Below are positions 41,349-50,704 of a stretch of DNA of 64,000 nucleotides, piece after piece; within the stretch, counting starts at the first letter, position 1; each line of letters begins with the position of its first letter. This stretch comes from Streptomyces sp. Edi2 (GTDB lineage: Bacteria; Actinomycetota; Actinomycetes; Streptomycetales; Streptomycetaceae): the NCBI RefSeq assembly GCF_040253635.1, contig NZ_JBEJGX010000003.1, positions 2,108,001 to 2,172,000 of the forward strand, given 5' to 3'. A program made the position numbers and the translations under genes. The notes below the pieces were generated by a model. That model was not told the origin of the DNA and made no database searches. It was given only the letters and a program-made list of their open reading frames with translations.

Positions 41349-43166
41349 TCAGGAACCGGCCGGGGCGGCGACCTTCAGCTTGATGGTGAGTACGGCGCCG
41401 TCGGCGGTGGTCAGCCGCAGCAGGAACGTACCGGCGTGCGTATCGGTGTAGATCTTCGGGAGCTTCAGCAGGCCGTGGGCGTCGGTGGTGAGCCCGGTGA
41501 GGGTGCGGACCGGCTTGTCCTTGTCGTCGCCGGTGGCCGCGGGGTCCTTGAAGTAGGGGCCCTTGTCGTTCTCCTCGGGCTGCTCCGGGTCGTCGGTGAC
41601 CATGGTCGCGGTGACCGCCGCGCCCGGCGCGATCTTGCCCTGGTAGGTCGCCTTGACCTCGACCGCGTCCTCGGCGAAGGCCTGCCCCGCGGTCGCCGTC
41701 AGCTCCTTGTCCGAGGTGCGGCGGAGCTTGTCGGCCTTCGGGGCCGGCTTGGCCTTGACGGTGGCGCCGAAGGCGACGGCGGGGGCGGTACGGCCCACGG
41801 CGGTGGCCCGGATGGTGAAGGCGCCGGCCGTGTCGCCCGCGCGCAGTGTGGGAGCGGTGGCGAGGCCGTCCTTGTCCGTCGGGACGGTGACAGAGGTGGC
41901 GTTGCCGGGGAAGCGGGCGCCGGTGGTCTTGGGCAGGGTGAAGCGGACCGGGGCGCCGGCGACGGCCTTGCCGGCGGCGTCCTTGGCGCGCACCTGCGGC
42001 GAGGCGGCGAACTCGGCGCCGGCGACGGCGCTCAAGTCCTTGTCGCCGACCCGTTCGAGAGTGGCGAGCCGGGTGGGCTCGGTGGGCGGCTTGGGCGTGG
42101 GCTTCGGGGTCGGCTTGGGCGTGGGCTTCGGGGTCGGCTTCCCCGTATTGCCGCCCGGGGTGTGGCCGGTGCCGCCCGAACCCCCGGGCTCTCCGGGGCG
42201 GTTCGGCGTGCCGGTGCCCGGTCCGCCGGACCCCGTATGCCGGCCCGGTGCGGGAGAGCTGTGGTGGGGGCGTGTGGCGTCGCCGGTACGGCCGCCGCTG
42301 TGGCCGCCGGACGTGCCGGCGCCGTCGCGGTGCACCGGGAGGACGCCCCGGCCGTCCGGGACCTCGTGGGTGCCCTTGCGGTAGAACGCGTACCAGGACA
42401 GCACCGTCCGCAGATACTCCTCGGACGCGTTGTAGCCGAGGATCGCCCGGTCCAGGTCGCCCTGGACCGACAGATCGCGGCCGCCGGCGCAGAGATAGCG
42501 GCCCGCGGCGAGGGCGGCGTCGAAGACGTTGTGGGGGTCCTTCTTGCCGTCGCCGTTGCCGTCGGCTCCCCAACCGGTGCCGTTGGGACCGCCGTTGGAC
42601 CAGGTGGAGGGGATGAACTGCATCGGGCCCACGGCACGGTCGTGGGTGAGGTCGCCGTCGTAGCGGCCGCCGTCGGTGTCCTTGATCAGGGCGAAACCGT
42701 GGCCGTTGAGCTGCGGGCCGAGTATCGGCTGAAGGGTGGCGCCCTCGGCGTCGACGGCACCGCCGCGCGCCTGTCCGGACTCGACCTTCCCGATTCCGGC
42801 GAGCAGTTGCCAGGGCAGACGGCAGCCCGGATCGGATGCGCCGACCGCCGAGGCGGCCTTCTTGTACGCGGCCAGGACGGTGGCGGGCAGACCGGCTTCG
42901 GCGGGCCCGGTGCCGAGGGCGGGGCCCTGGCCGGTGTGGTGCGTATCGCGCGGCGGTACCGGCCGGTGGACGGGCGGCCGGTCGGTGAAGTACGCCGAAC
43001 CACCGTCGATGGGGGTGTCGGCGGGTGGCGTGGGCTTCTGTCCCTTGGCGGCCGAGTCCTCGGTGGCGGCGGGCGCCTGAGAGGCGGTCAGGGCGGCGAG
43101 CACCACGGCCGCCACCGCTGTCGAGGCCGCTCCCCTCCGGAGCCGCCTTCGGAATGTGGCTGCCAT
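41349..43166 (-). CDS. Secreted lytic transglycosylase with Ig-like domains
   Basis: A 605-residue exported protein. An arginine-rich signal peptide (FRRRLRRGAASTAVAAVVLAAL, cleavage after SQAPA) is followed by a lytic-murein-transglycosylase domain (about residues 95-290). That domain has LPWQLLAGIGKVESG with the catalytic glutamate, AVGPMQFIPSTW and DPHNVFDAALAAGRYLCAGG. A PTPKP repeat linker (about 375-395) leads to two bacterial Ig-like domains (about 405-500 and 505-605). It cleaves peptidoglycan glycan strands during growth; the Ig domains probably bind the wall. The ATG at 43164-43166 has GGAGGGG 8 bases upstream. Confidence 0.9.
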   Translation of the reverse strand: MAATFRRRLRRGAASTAVAAVVLAALTASQAPAATEDSAAKGQKPTPPADTPIDGGSAYFTDRPPVHRPVPPRDTHHTGQGPALGTGPAEAGLPATVLAAYKKAASAVGASDPGCRLPWQLLAGIGKVESGQARGGAVDAEGATLQPILGPQLNGHGFALIKDTDGGRYDGDLTHDRAVGPMQFIPSTWSNGGPNGTGWGADGNGDGKKDPHNVFDAALAAGRYLCAGGRDLSVQGDLDRAILGYNASEEYLRTVLSWYAFYRKGTHEVPDGRGVLPVHRDGAGTSGGHSGGRTGDATRPHHSSPAPGRHTGSGGPGTGTPNRPGEPGGSGGTGHTPGGNTGKPTPKPTPKPTPKPTPKPPTEPTRLATLERVGDKDLSAVAGAEFAASPQVRAKDAAGKAVAGAPVRFTLPKTTGARFPGNATSVTVPTDKDGLATAPTLRAGDTAGAFTIRATAVGRTAPAVAFGATVKAKPAPKADKLRRTSDKELTATAGQAFAEDAVEVKATYQGKIAPGAAVTATMVTDDPEQPEENDKGPYFKDPAATGDDKDKPVRTLTGLTTDAHGLLKLPKIYTDTHAGTFLLRLTTADGAVLTIKLKVAAPAGS

Positions 43167-43318
43167 ACGTGGTTCCCCTCCGCGTTGCCCTACCGCGCCG
43201 TTGACGCGGTGTTGCGCTCCCCAGCGCTCCAACTCAGGCGAGACTACGACAACTCGGGCCCGGCATCTACCACCAGCATCGGACACATAATGATCTGAAT
43301 CGATCCAGGAGAGGCGCC

Positions 43319-44272
43319 ATGCCGTTCACGCTCAGTCACGCCGCCGCCGTGCTCCCCGCCATGCGGCGGACCGGCGCGGCACGTGGTCCGTTGGTCGCCT
43401 CGGCGCTCGTGGCGGGTTCGTTCGCCCCGGACATGACCTACTACGCGGCCGGTGCGGTGCCGGGCGCCATGGAGTTCGGCGAGGTCACCCACGCGCTGCC
43501 CGGCGTGCTGACCGTGGACGTCCTGTTCACCGCGGCGCTCGTCGGCATCTGGCTGCTGCTGCGCGAACCGCTGCTGGCGCTGCTGCCCCGGCGCCGGCAG
43601 GGTCCGCTCCACGCCCTCCTGCGCGGGCGGCCCTGGCGCCCCCGAGGTGCCCGCGAACTCGCCGCTCTCGTGGGCGGGTTCCTCCTCTCCGCGGTGCTCG
43701 GGGCGGCGAGCCATGTCGTCTGGGACGCCTTCACCCACCCGGGCCGCTGGGGCACCCGGCTGGTTCCCGGACTGGACCGGGTGGTGGGCGGCCTGCCGGT
43801 CTGTACGTATCTCCAGTACGGCACCTCGGCACTCGCGCTGGTGGCGATGGGCGCGTTCGTGTGGCCGGCCCTCCGGGGGCGGGGCGGCGGCGCGGCGGCT
43901 GCCGGGGCGCCCGTACCGGTCGCGGTGCCGGTGCTGACCATGCGGCTGCGGCTGCTGCTGTCCGCCCCGCTCGTGCTGTGCGTAGTGGTCGGCGCCGTGC
44001 ACCGTGTGCTGCGGGCCCGCGCCGTATACGGTCCCGCGGCGGCCGCGGCCGACTACCTTCCGTCCGCGCTCTTCGGCGCCGGGGCCGGCCTCGCCCTCGG
44101 GCTGCCGCTCTTCGCGGTGGCCGTACGGCTGCTGCACCGCCGCGCCCTCCGCACCCGGGCGACGGGCGGCACCGGCCGGCCACCGCTGCCCGCGGCGCAG
44201 CCCGCGCCCCGGGCGGTGACGCCGTCGGGTGCCGCAGCAGCGTCGCCGGACGCCTCGGCCCGCGCCGAGTGA
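43319..44272 (+). CDS. DUF4184 membrane protein
   Basis: A 317-residue polytopic membrane protein. It starts with the family signature MPFTLSHAAAVLPAMR, then LVASALVAGSFAPDMTYY. HVVWDAFTHPGRWG resembles the metal-dependent membrane hydrolase (YdjM-like) histidine motif. About five hydrophobic segments follow. The histidines near the N-terminus and in HVVWDAFTH hint at a metalloenzyme, but no activity is established. AGGAGAGG lies 5 bases before the ATG. It is divergent from the transglycosylase and convergent with the rhomboid-like gene. The last ~40 residues are a low-complexity tail. Confidence 0.88.
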   Translation: MPFTLSHAAAVLPAMRRTGAARGPLVASALVAGSFAPDMTYYAAGAVPGAMEFGEVTHALPGVLTVDVLFTAALVGIWLLLREPLLALLPRRRQGPLHALLRGRPWRPRGARELAALVGGFLLSAVLGAASHVVWDAFTHPGRWGTRLVPGLDRVVGGLPVCTYLQYGTSALALVAMGAFVWPALRGRGGGAAAAGAPVPVAVPVLTMRLRLLLSAPLVLCVVVGAVHRVLRARAVYGPAAAAADYLPSALFGAGAGLALGLPLFAVAVRLLHRRALRTRATGGTGRPPLPAAQPAPRAVTPSGAAAASPDASARAE

Positions 44273-44321
44273 CGGCACCCGCGGGCCTGCGGCACACCCC
44301 GCGCCCGCCGCACCCGGCGGG

Positions 44322-45026
44322 CTACTCGACGAGCGCCGGGCCGGGCGGTGGCACCGGGGCAGGGGCCAGGGCGGTGCGCCGGGCGGCCCGCAGCAGGAAG
44401 GCGCCGCAGCCGAAGCCGATGGCGGCCGCCAGCAGATGTCCGACGGTGGTGAAGTCGGGCAGCCCCCCGCTCCAGTCGGCGCCGAGCACCGGCCAGGCGA
44501 CGACACCGGCCGCGGCGAGCCACCGCGCCCGGCGCAGCAGGAGCGCCCCCGTCGCGAGCACCGCCTCGGACCCGTAGCTGATGCCGAAGTCAGGGGCGTG
44601 CCGGACGCTGTCCGGGTACCAGCCGTGGGCGAGGGCCACAAGGATCAGCGGCACGGTGAGCAGCGTGGCCGCGAGATGCCCCAGAACGAAGATGCCGTAG
44701 GCACGCCCCGGTCCGTAGCGCCGTTCCAGCCACGCCAGGCACACGATGACCCCGAGGCCGAGCGTGATCAGTGTGCCGGCGAAGGCCTCCGAAGTGACCT
44801 CGGTCAGCGTGCCGTCGAAGAACAACATGCTGCCCGCCAGCACCCGGAGCGGACGGTCGTGGAGATTGTCCAGATGGGTACTGACGGCGAGCACCACGCG
44901 CTGCGCCTGTGCCGTGGACAGCACCGCGGTGCACCACAGATGGGTCGACAGCAGCAGTCCGGCATAGCCGGCCGTGACCGGGCTGCGGGAGACATAGGTG
45001 CCCAGAGCTCGGGCCGCACGGCGCAT
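44322..45026 (-). CDS. Rhomboid-like membrane protein
   Basis: A 234-residue protein with about six hydrophobic segments in the rhomboid layout. FGISYGSEAVLATGAL has serine at the position of the rhomboid GxSx motif, and TTVGHLLAAAIGFGCGAF supplies the histidine of the last helix; LERRYGPGRAYGIFVLGHL matches the family's ER-Y-G region. The serine/histidine pair could form an active intramembrane protease, but the GASG consensus is altered, so 'rhomboid-like' is safer. The ATG at 45024-45026 is chosen; a GTG one codon earlier and an ATG at 45069-45071 are possible, and no clear ribosome site decides. It lies downstream of polA on the same strand, 187 bases apart. Confidence 0.75.
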   Translation of the reverse strand: MRRAARALGTYVSRSPVTAGYAGLLLSTHLWCTAVLSTAQAQRVVLAVSTHLDNLHDRPLRVLAGSMLFFDGTLTEVTSEAFAGTLITLGLGVIVCLAWLERRYGPGRAYGIFVLGHLAATLLTVPLILVALAHGWYPDSVRHAPDFGISYGSEAVLATGALLLRRARWLAAAGVVAWPVLGADWSGGLPDFTTVGHLLAAAIGFGCGAFLLRAARRTALAPAPVPPPGPALVE

Positions 45027-45212
45027 CACGGGGTGATCAAAGCAGGTGCTTCCGCAGTGAACACGATCCATGACGCGTCCGGCGACGACCGGGCCCGGCG
45101 CCATGCCGAACAGACCGGAACCGGCCGCAACTCGGCTCCCTACGCGCCGGGTTGCAGGCGGCGCGGGCGGTGACGCCGTGGTGTGCCCGCGTCGCCACCG
45201 CCCGCTTCGCGC

Positions 45213-47951
45213 TCAGTGCGCGGCCGACTCCCAGTCCTTGCCGGAGCCGACCGAGACATCCAGCGGGGCGCTCAGCTGGACCGCCGCGGCCATCTCCCGG
45301 CGGAGCAGTTCCTCGACCTTCGTGCGTTCGCCGGGGGCGACCTCGACGACGATTTCGTCATGGACCTGGAGCAGCATCCGCGACCGCAGCTCGGCGGCCC
45401 GCATCGCCGCGTCCACCCGCAGCATCGCGATCTTGACGATATCGGCGGCGGTGCCCTGGATCGGGGCGTTCAGCGCCATCCGCTCGGCCATTTCGCGGCG
45501 CTGGCGGTTGTCGCTGTTGAGGTCGGGGAGGTAGCGGCGGCGGCCGAGCATGGTCTCGGTGTAGCCGATGGCGCGGGCCTCCTCCACCGCACGCTGGAGG
45601 TAGTCGCGCACCCCGCCGAAGCGCTCGAAGAAGTTGTCCATCAGCTTGCGGGCCTCGTCGGGCTGGATGCCCAGCTGCTGGGAGAGGCCGAACGCCGACA
45701 GGCCGTACGCCAGGCCGTAGGACATCGCCTTGATCTTGCGGCGCATCTCCGGGTCGACCTTGGTCTTGTCGACCGAGAAGACATGGGAGGCGACGGTGGT
45801 GTGCAGATCCTCGCCGGAGGCGAACGCCTCGATCAGGCCCTCGTCCTCGGAGAGGTGCGCCATCACCCGCAGCTCGATCTGGCTGTAGTCGGCGGTCAGC
45901 AGCGACTCGAAGCCCTCGCCGACGACGAAGCCGCGGCGGATCGCCCGGCCCTCGTCCGTACGCACCGGGATGTTCTGCAGGTTGGGGTCCGTGGAGGACA
46001 GCCGTCCGGTGGCCGCCACGGTCTGGTTGAAGGTGGTGTGGATCCGGCCGTCGGCGCCGATGGTCTTGATCAGGCCCTCGACGGTGGTCCGCAGCTTGGC
46101 CTGCTCACGGTGCCTGAGCATGATCACCGGGAGCTCGTTGTCGGTCTGCGACGCCAGCCAGGTCAGGGCGTCGGCGTCGGTGGTGTAGCCCGTCTTGGTC
46201 TTCTTGGTCTTGGGCAGGCCCAGCTCACCGAAGAGGACTTCCTGCAGCTGCTTGGGCGAGCCGAGGTTGAACTCGTGGCCCGCGGCGGCATGCGCCTCCT
46301 TGACGGCCTGCTGCACCGCCCCCGCGAACTGCTGCTCCATCCGCTCCAGCCAGCCCCGGTCCGCGGCGATACCGGCCCGCTCCATCCGGGCCAGCAGCTC
46401 GCTGGTCGGCAGCTCCACGTCGCGCAGTAGCTCGGCCGCGCCGACCTCCGCCAGCTTCGCCTCGAACGCCGTCCCCAGGTCGAGGACCGTACGGGCCTGC
46501 ACCATCAGGGCGTCCGCCTCGGCCTCCTCGTCCGCGCCGAAGGCGAGCTGGCCGTCGCCGGCCGCGGCCGGGGCGAGATCACGTCCCAGGTATTCGAGGG
46601 ACAGCGCGTCCAGCGCGAAGGAGCGGCGGCCGGGCTTGACCAGATAGGCGGCCAGGGCGGTGTCCATGGTGACGCCCTCGATGCGCCAGCCGTGCTCGCC
46701 GAAGACCCGCATCAGGCCCTTGGCGTTGTGCATCACCTTGGGACGGGCGGCGTCCGCACTCCAGGCGGCGAAGGCCTGCTCGTCGGCCTCGTCGAGCTGG
46801 GCGGGGTCGAACCAGGCGGCCGGGCCCGCGGGGGCCGCCAGCGCCACCTCGGCGACGCTGCCGCTGCCCAGCGTCCATACGTCGACCGTGGCCACACCCA
46901 GCGGGCCCGTGCCGTGTTCGGCCAGCCACGGAGCGAGTTCGCCGGTGCCGAGGACCGTGCCGTCCACCGCGACGCCCGGGGCCGGGGCGGCCTCCTCGGC
47001 GGCCTCGGCCGCTCCGGGGTCGACGGCGTGCAGCCGGTCGCGCAGGCCCTGGTTGCGGATCTCCAGCCCGTTGAGGAACACCGTGAGCGCTTCGCGGTCG
47101 TACGCCTCGCGGGTCAGCTCCGCCGGGCCGCACGGCAGCGCGACATCGCGCACCATCTCCGTGAGCCGGCGGTTGAGCTTCACCGCGTCCAGATGCTCAC
47201 GGAGGTTGGCGCCCGCCTTGCCCTTGACCTCCTCGGCGCGCTCCACCAGCTCGGCGAACGAACCGAACTGGTTGATCCACTTCGTGGCGGTCTTCTCGCC
47301 GACGCCCGGGATGCCGGGGAGGTTGTCCGACGGGTCGCCGCGCAGCGCGGCGAAGTCCGGGTACTGGGCGGGGGTCAGGCCGTACTTCTCGAAGACCTTC
47401 TCCGGGGTGAAGCGGGTCAGCTCCGAGACGCCCTTGGTGGGGTAGAGGACCGTGACGTCGTCGGAGACCAGCTGGAAGGAGTCGCGGTCGCCCGTGACGA
47501 TCGAGACCTCGAAGCCCTGGGCGGTGGCCTGCTCGGTGAGCGTGGCGATGACGTCATCGGCCTCGAAGCCCTCGACCGCGAACCGCTTGACGCTCATCGC
47601 GTCGAGCAGCTCGCCGATCAGCTCGACCTGGCCCTTGAACTCGTCGGGGGTCTTGGAACGGTTCGCCTTGTAGTCGGCGAACTCCTCGGACCGCCAGGTC
47701 TTGCGCGAGACGTCGAAGGCCACCGCGAAGTGCGTGGGCGCCTCGTCGCGCAGGGTGTTCGCGAGCATCGACGCGAAGCCGTAGATCGCATTGGTCGGTT
47801 GTCCCGTGACGGTCGTGAAATTCTCCACGGGCAGGGCGAAGAACGCCCGGTATGCCATGGAATGCCCGTCCATCAGGAGCAGGCGGGGACGGCCGCCCGC
47901 CGCCGCCTCGGTGCCGGTCGCTTCGCTCTTCTTCGCTGCCTTTGCTGCCAC
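45213..47951 (-). CDS. polA: DNA polymerase I
   Basis: A 912-residue polymerase for gap filling and primer removal. The N-terminal 5'-3' exonuclease (about residues 20-310) includes DGHSMAYRAFFALP and GDPSDNLPGIPGVGEKTA. The central 3'-5' exonuclease-like domain (about 330-530) lacks the usual DE-D-D residues, as in other actinobacteria, so proofreading is not expected. In the polymerase domain, motif A DYSQIELRVMAHL is near 687, motif B is RRKIKAMSYGLAYG and motif C is QVHDEIVVE near 864. The GTG at 47949-47951 is 7 bases after CAGGAT of a RecA-NDp element, predicting a leaderless, damage-inducible mRNA. Confidence 0.97.
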   Translation of the reverse strand: MAAKAAKKSEATGTEAAAGGRPRLLLMDGHSMAYRAFFALPVENFTTVTGQPTNAIYGFASMLANTLRDEAPTHFAVAFDVSRKTWRSEEFADYKANRSKTPDEFKGQVELIGELLDAMSVKRFAVEGFEADDVIATLTEQATAQGFEVSIVTGDRDSFQLVSDDVTVLYPTKGVSELTRFTPEKVFEKYGLTPAQYPDFAALRGDPSDNLPGIPGVGEKTATKWINQFGSFAELVERAEEVKGKAGANLREHLDAVKLNRRLTEMVRDVALPCGPAELTREAYDREALTVFLNGLEIRNQGLRDRLHAVDPGAAEAAEEAAPAPGVAVDGTVLGTGELAPWLAEHGTGPLGVATVDVWTLGSGSVAEVALAAPAGPAAWFDPAQLDEADEQAFAAWSADAARPKVMHNAKGLMRVFGEHGWRIEGVTMDTALAAYLVKPGRRSFALDALSLEYLGRDLAPAAAGDGQLAFGADEEAEADALMVQARTVLDLGTAFEAKLAEVGAAELLRDVELPTSELLARMERAGIAADRGWLERMEQQFAGAVQQAVKEAHAAAGHEFNLGSPKQLQEVLFGELGLPKTKKTKTGYTTDADALTWLASQTDNELPVIMLRHREQAKLRTTVEGLIKTIGADGRIHTTFNQTVAATGRLSSTDPNLQNIPVRTDEGRAIRRGFVVGEGFESLLTADYSQIELRVMAHLSEDEGLIEAFASGEDLHTTVASHVFSVDKTKVDPEMRRKIKAMSYGLAYGLSAFGLSQQLGIQPDEARKLMDNFFERFGGVRDYLQRAVEEARAIGYTETMLGRRRYLPDLNSDNRQRREMAERMALNAPIQGTAADIVKIAMLRVDAAMRAAELRSRMLLQVHDEIVVEVAPGERTKVEELLRREMAAAVQLSAPLDVSVGSGKDWESAAH

Positions 47952-48302
47952 GCCCCCGATCCTGCCACGCCCCACTGACAATCCCCGCCGCGACGGTCAC
48001 GGCTCCTCGCCGCGGCCCGGCCCCGGGCCGGCTCCGGACACCGCCCCGGCCCCCTTGGCGCACTCGCTCCGGACCACCACCGGCACACCGCCCCGTCCGC
48101 CTCCGCACACGCCCCGGCCCGACGCCGCACACCACCCCGGTCCGCCCCGGCCGCCCCGCCGCAGCCGCACCCCCGCTCGCCCCTACACCACCCCCCGCGT
48201 CCGTGACAGGATCAGATGCGTACAGCAACGATCCGCTGTGTACCGAAACGATCCGCCGCACCCGGCGGAGCGAGCAGCAGCTCAGGCTCAAGGGAGAGCG
48301 CC
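47952..48302. other. Intergenic region between polA and the FdhF/YdeP gene
   Basis: Divergent upstream region of 351 bases. It holds the polA promoter (47959-47981) and the ribosome site AAGGGAG of the molybdoenzyme gene. The middle is C-rich with no gene or clear repeat. Confidence 0.6.
47959..47981 (-). promoter_or_regulatory. RecA-NDp (PafBC-type) promoter of polA
   Basis: Minus strand TTGTCAGTG (47981-47973), 8 bases, CAGGAT (47964-47959), then 7 bases to the GTG of polA. Only the first base of the -10 departs from TANNNT. Confidence 0.8.
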
Positions 48303-50588
48303 ATGGCAGGCAAGCCGCCCGCGTCGGACCCCGTCCAGGACGCGCCCCAGGTCAGCGAACCCCAGCACTCCGCCGTAGGGCTGCCGGCGATCACCCACGC
48401 CCTGCGCATCTCCCAGCAGCAGATGGGCGTGCGCCGTACCGCCCTCACCCTGCTGCGCGTCAACCAGCGGGACGGCTTCGACTGCCCCGGCTGCGCCTGG
48501 CCCGAGCCCGACAAGCCGCACACCGCCGAATTCTGCGAGAACGGCGCCAAGGCCGTCGCCGAAGAGGCCACCTTGCGCCGGGTCACCCCGGACTTCTTCG
48601 CCGCCCACTCCGTCGCCGACCTCGCGACCCGCAGCGGCTACTGGCTCGGCCAGCAGGGCCGCCTCACCCACCCCATGTACCTCCCCGAGGGCGGCGACCA
48701 CTACGAGCCGGTGACCTGGGAGCGGGCCTTCGACATCGTCGGCGAGGAGCTGACCGCCCTCGGCTCCCCCGACGAGGCCGTCTTCTACACCTCCGGCCGC
48801 ACCAGCAACGAAGCCGCCTTCCTCTACCAGCTCTTCGCCCGCGAGTTCGGCACCAACAACCTCCCCGACTGCTCCAACATGTGCCATGAGTCGTCGGGCT
48901 CCGCGCTGACGGAGACCATCGGCATCGGCAAGGGCAGCGTCCTCCTGGAAGACCTCTACCAGGCCGACCTGATCATCGTCGCCGGGCAGAATCCGGGCAC
49001 CAACCACCCCCGGATGCTCACCGCCCTGGAGAAGGCCAAGGCCGGCGGCACGAAGATCATCTCGATCAACCCGCTGCCCGAAGCCGGCCTGGAGCGTTTC
49101 AAGAACCCGCAGACCCCGCGCGGCCTGGCCGGCGGCGGCACCGCGCTCACCGACCTCTTCCTCCAGGTCCGCCTCGGCGGCGACCAGGCGCTCTTCCGCG
49201 CGCTCAACCGCCTCCTCCTGGACACCGACGGCGCCCTCGACGAGGACTTCATCCGCGCCCACACCCACGGCTTCGAGGAGTTCGCGCAGCAGGCCCGCGC
49301 CGACGACGACTGGGACGAGACGCTGCGCGCCACCGGCCTGACCCGCGCGGAGATCGACCGCGCCCTGGCCATGGTCCTCGCATCGCGCCGCACCATCGTG
49401 TGCTGGGCGATGGGCCTGACCCAGCACAAGCACTCCGTCCCCACCATCCGGGAAGTCGTCAACTTCCTCCTGCTGCGCGGCAACATCGGGCGCCCCGGGG
49501 CCGGCGTCTGCCCCGTACGCGGCCACAGCAACGTCCAGGGCGACCGCACCATGGGCATCTTCGAGCGCCCCGCCCCCGCCTTCCTCGACGCCCTGGAGAA
49601 GGAGTTCGGCTTCGCCCCGCCCCGGGAGCACGGACTCGACGTCGTCCGCGCCATCCGCGCACTGCGCGACGGGCAGGCCAAAGTGTTCTTCGCGATGGGC
49701 GGCAACTTCGTGGCCGCCACCCCCGACACCGACGTCACCGAGGCCGCCGTGCGCCGCGCCCGGCTGACCGTCCACGTCTCCACCAAGCTCAACCGCTCAC
49801 ATGCGGTCACCGGCGCCCGTGCGCTGATCCTGCCGACCCTGGGCCGCACCGAACGCGATCTGCAGGCCGGCGGCGAACAGTTCGTGACCGTCGAGGACTC
49901 CATGGGCATGGTGCACGCCTCCCGGGGCCGCCTGGCACCCGCGAGCCCCCAGCTGCTGTCCGAGACGGCCATCGTCGCCCGCCTGGCCCGCCGCGTCCTG
50001 GGCGAGGAGAGCCGCACCCCCTGGGAGGAGTTCGAGAAGGACTACGCGACGATCCGCGACCGCATCGCCCACGTCATCCCGGGCTTCGAGGACTTCAACA
50101 CCAAGGTCGCCCGCCCCGGAGGCTTCGCCCTCCCGCACGCCCCCCGGGACAGCCGCAGCTTCCCCACCGCCACCGGGAAGGCCAACTTCACCGCCGCGCC
50201 CGTCGCCTACCCCGCCGTCCCCGAAGGACGGCTGCTGCTGCAGACACTGCGCTCCCACGACCAGTACAACACCACCATCTACGGCCTCGACGACCGCTAC
50301 CGCGGCATCAAGAACGGCCGCCGCGTCGTCCTCGTCCACCCCGACGACGCCCGCGAACGGGGCCTGGCCGACGGGGCGTACACCGACCTGGTCAGCGAAT
50401 GGACCGACGGCAGCGAGCGGCGCGCGCCCGGCTTCCGGGTGGTGCACTACCCCACGGCGCGCGGCTGCGCGGCGGCCTACTACCCCGAGACCAATGTGCT
50501 CATCCCGCTCGACCACACCGCCGACACCAGCAACACCCCCGCGGCCAAGTCCCTGGTGATCCGCCTGGAGAGCCCCCGCGAGGACTGA
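48303..50588 (+). CDS. FdhF/YdeP family molybdopterin oxidoreductase
   Basis: A 761-residue molybdopterin-guanine-dinucleotide enzyme of the YdeP branch. The N-terminal FDCPGCAW and AEFCENGAKAVAEEAT are the cysteine segment of this group. VFYTSGRTSNEAAFLYQLFAREFGTNN, CSNMCHESSG, DLIIVAGQNPGTNHPRML and VCPVRGHSNVQGDRTMGI are MGD-binding segments. The C-terminal domain ends with LRSHDQYNTTIYGLDDRYRGI and EWTDGSERRAPGFRVV. E. coli YdeP is linked to acid resistance; formate dehydrogenase activity is not proven for this branch. The ATG at 48303 has AAGGGAG 6 bases upstream. No fdhD, electron-transfer subunit or maturation gene is adjacent. Confidence 0.92.
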   Translation: MAGKPPASDPVQDAPQVSEPQHSAVGLPAITHALRISQQQMGVRRTALTLLRVNQRDGFDCPGCAWPEPDKPHTAEFCENGAKAVAEEATLRRVTPDFFAAHSVADLATRSGYWLGQQGRLTHPMYLPEGGDHYEPVTWERAFDIVGEELTALGSPDEAVFYTSGRTSNEAAFLYQLFAREFGTNNLPDCSNMCHESSGSALTETIGIGKGSVLLEDLYQADLIIVAGQNPGTNHPRMLTALEKAKAGGTKIISINPLPEAGLERFKNPQTPRGLAGGGTALTDLFLQVRLGGDQALFRALNRLLLDTDGALDEDFIRAHTHGFEEFAQQARADDDWDETLRATGLTRAEIDRALAMVLASRRTIVCWAMGLTQHKHSVPTIREVVNFLLLRGNIGRPGAGVCPVRGHSNVQGDRTMGIFERPAPAFLDALEKEFGFAPPREHGLDVVRAIRALRDGQAKVFFAMGGNFVAATPDTDVTEAAVRRARLTVHVSTKLNRSHAVTGARALILPTLGRTERDLQAGGEQFVTVEDSMGMVHASRGRLAPASPQLLSETAIVARLARRVLGEESRTPWEEFEKDYATIRDRIAHVIPGFEDFNTKVARPGGFALPHAPRDSRSFPTATGKANFTAAPVAYPAVPEGRLLLQTLRSHDQYNTTIYGLDDRYRGIKNGRRVVLVHPDDARERGLADGAYTDLVSEWTDGSERRAPGFRVVHYPTARGCAAAYYPETNVLIPLDHTADTSNTPAAKSLVIRLESPRED

Positions 50589-50626
50589 CCGCCACCGGGC
50601 CGCCGGACGGGAACAACAACCCCGCG

Positions 50627-50642
50627 CTGAGCGCTTGCTCAG
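50627..50642. promoter_or_regulatory. Perfect 6-4-6 palindrome upstream of the thioesterase gene
   Basis: CTGAGC (50627-50632), GCTT, GCTCAG (50637-50642). It lies 38 bases after the FdhF/YdeP stop and 62 bases before the thioesterase ATG. The core AGCGCTTGCT resembles operators of TetR-family fatty-acid/phenylacetate regulators; it could alternatively be a short hairpin. Confidence 0.4.
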
Positions 50643-50704
50643 GGGCCTGATAGGAACAGGCACGGATCGACGACGATCACGGGCGAGCGAACGGAGCCGT
50701 AGGC

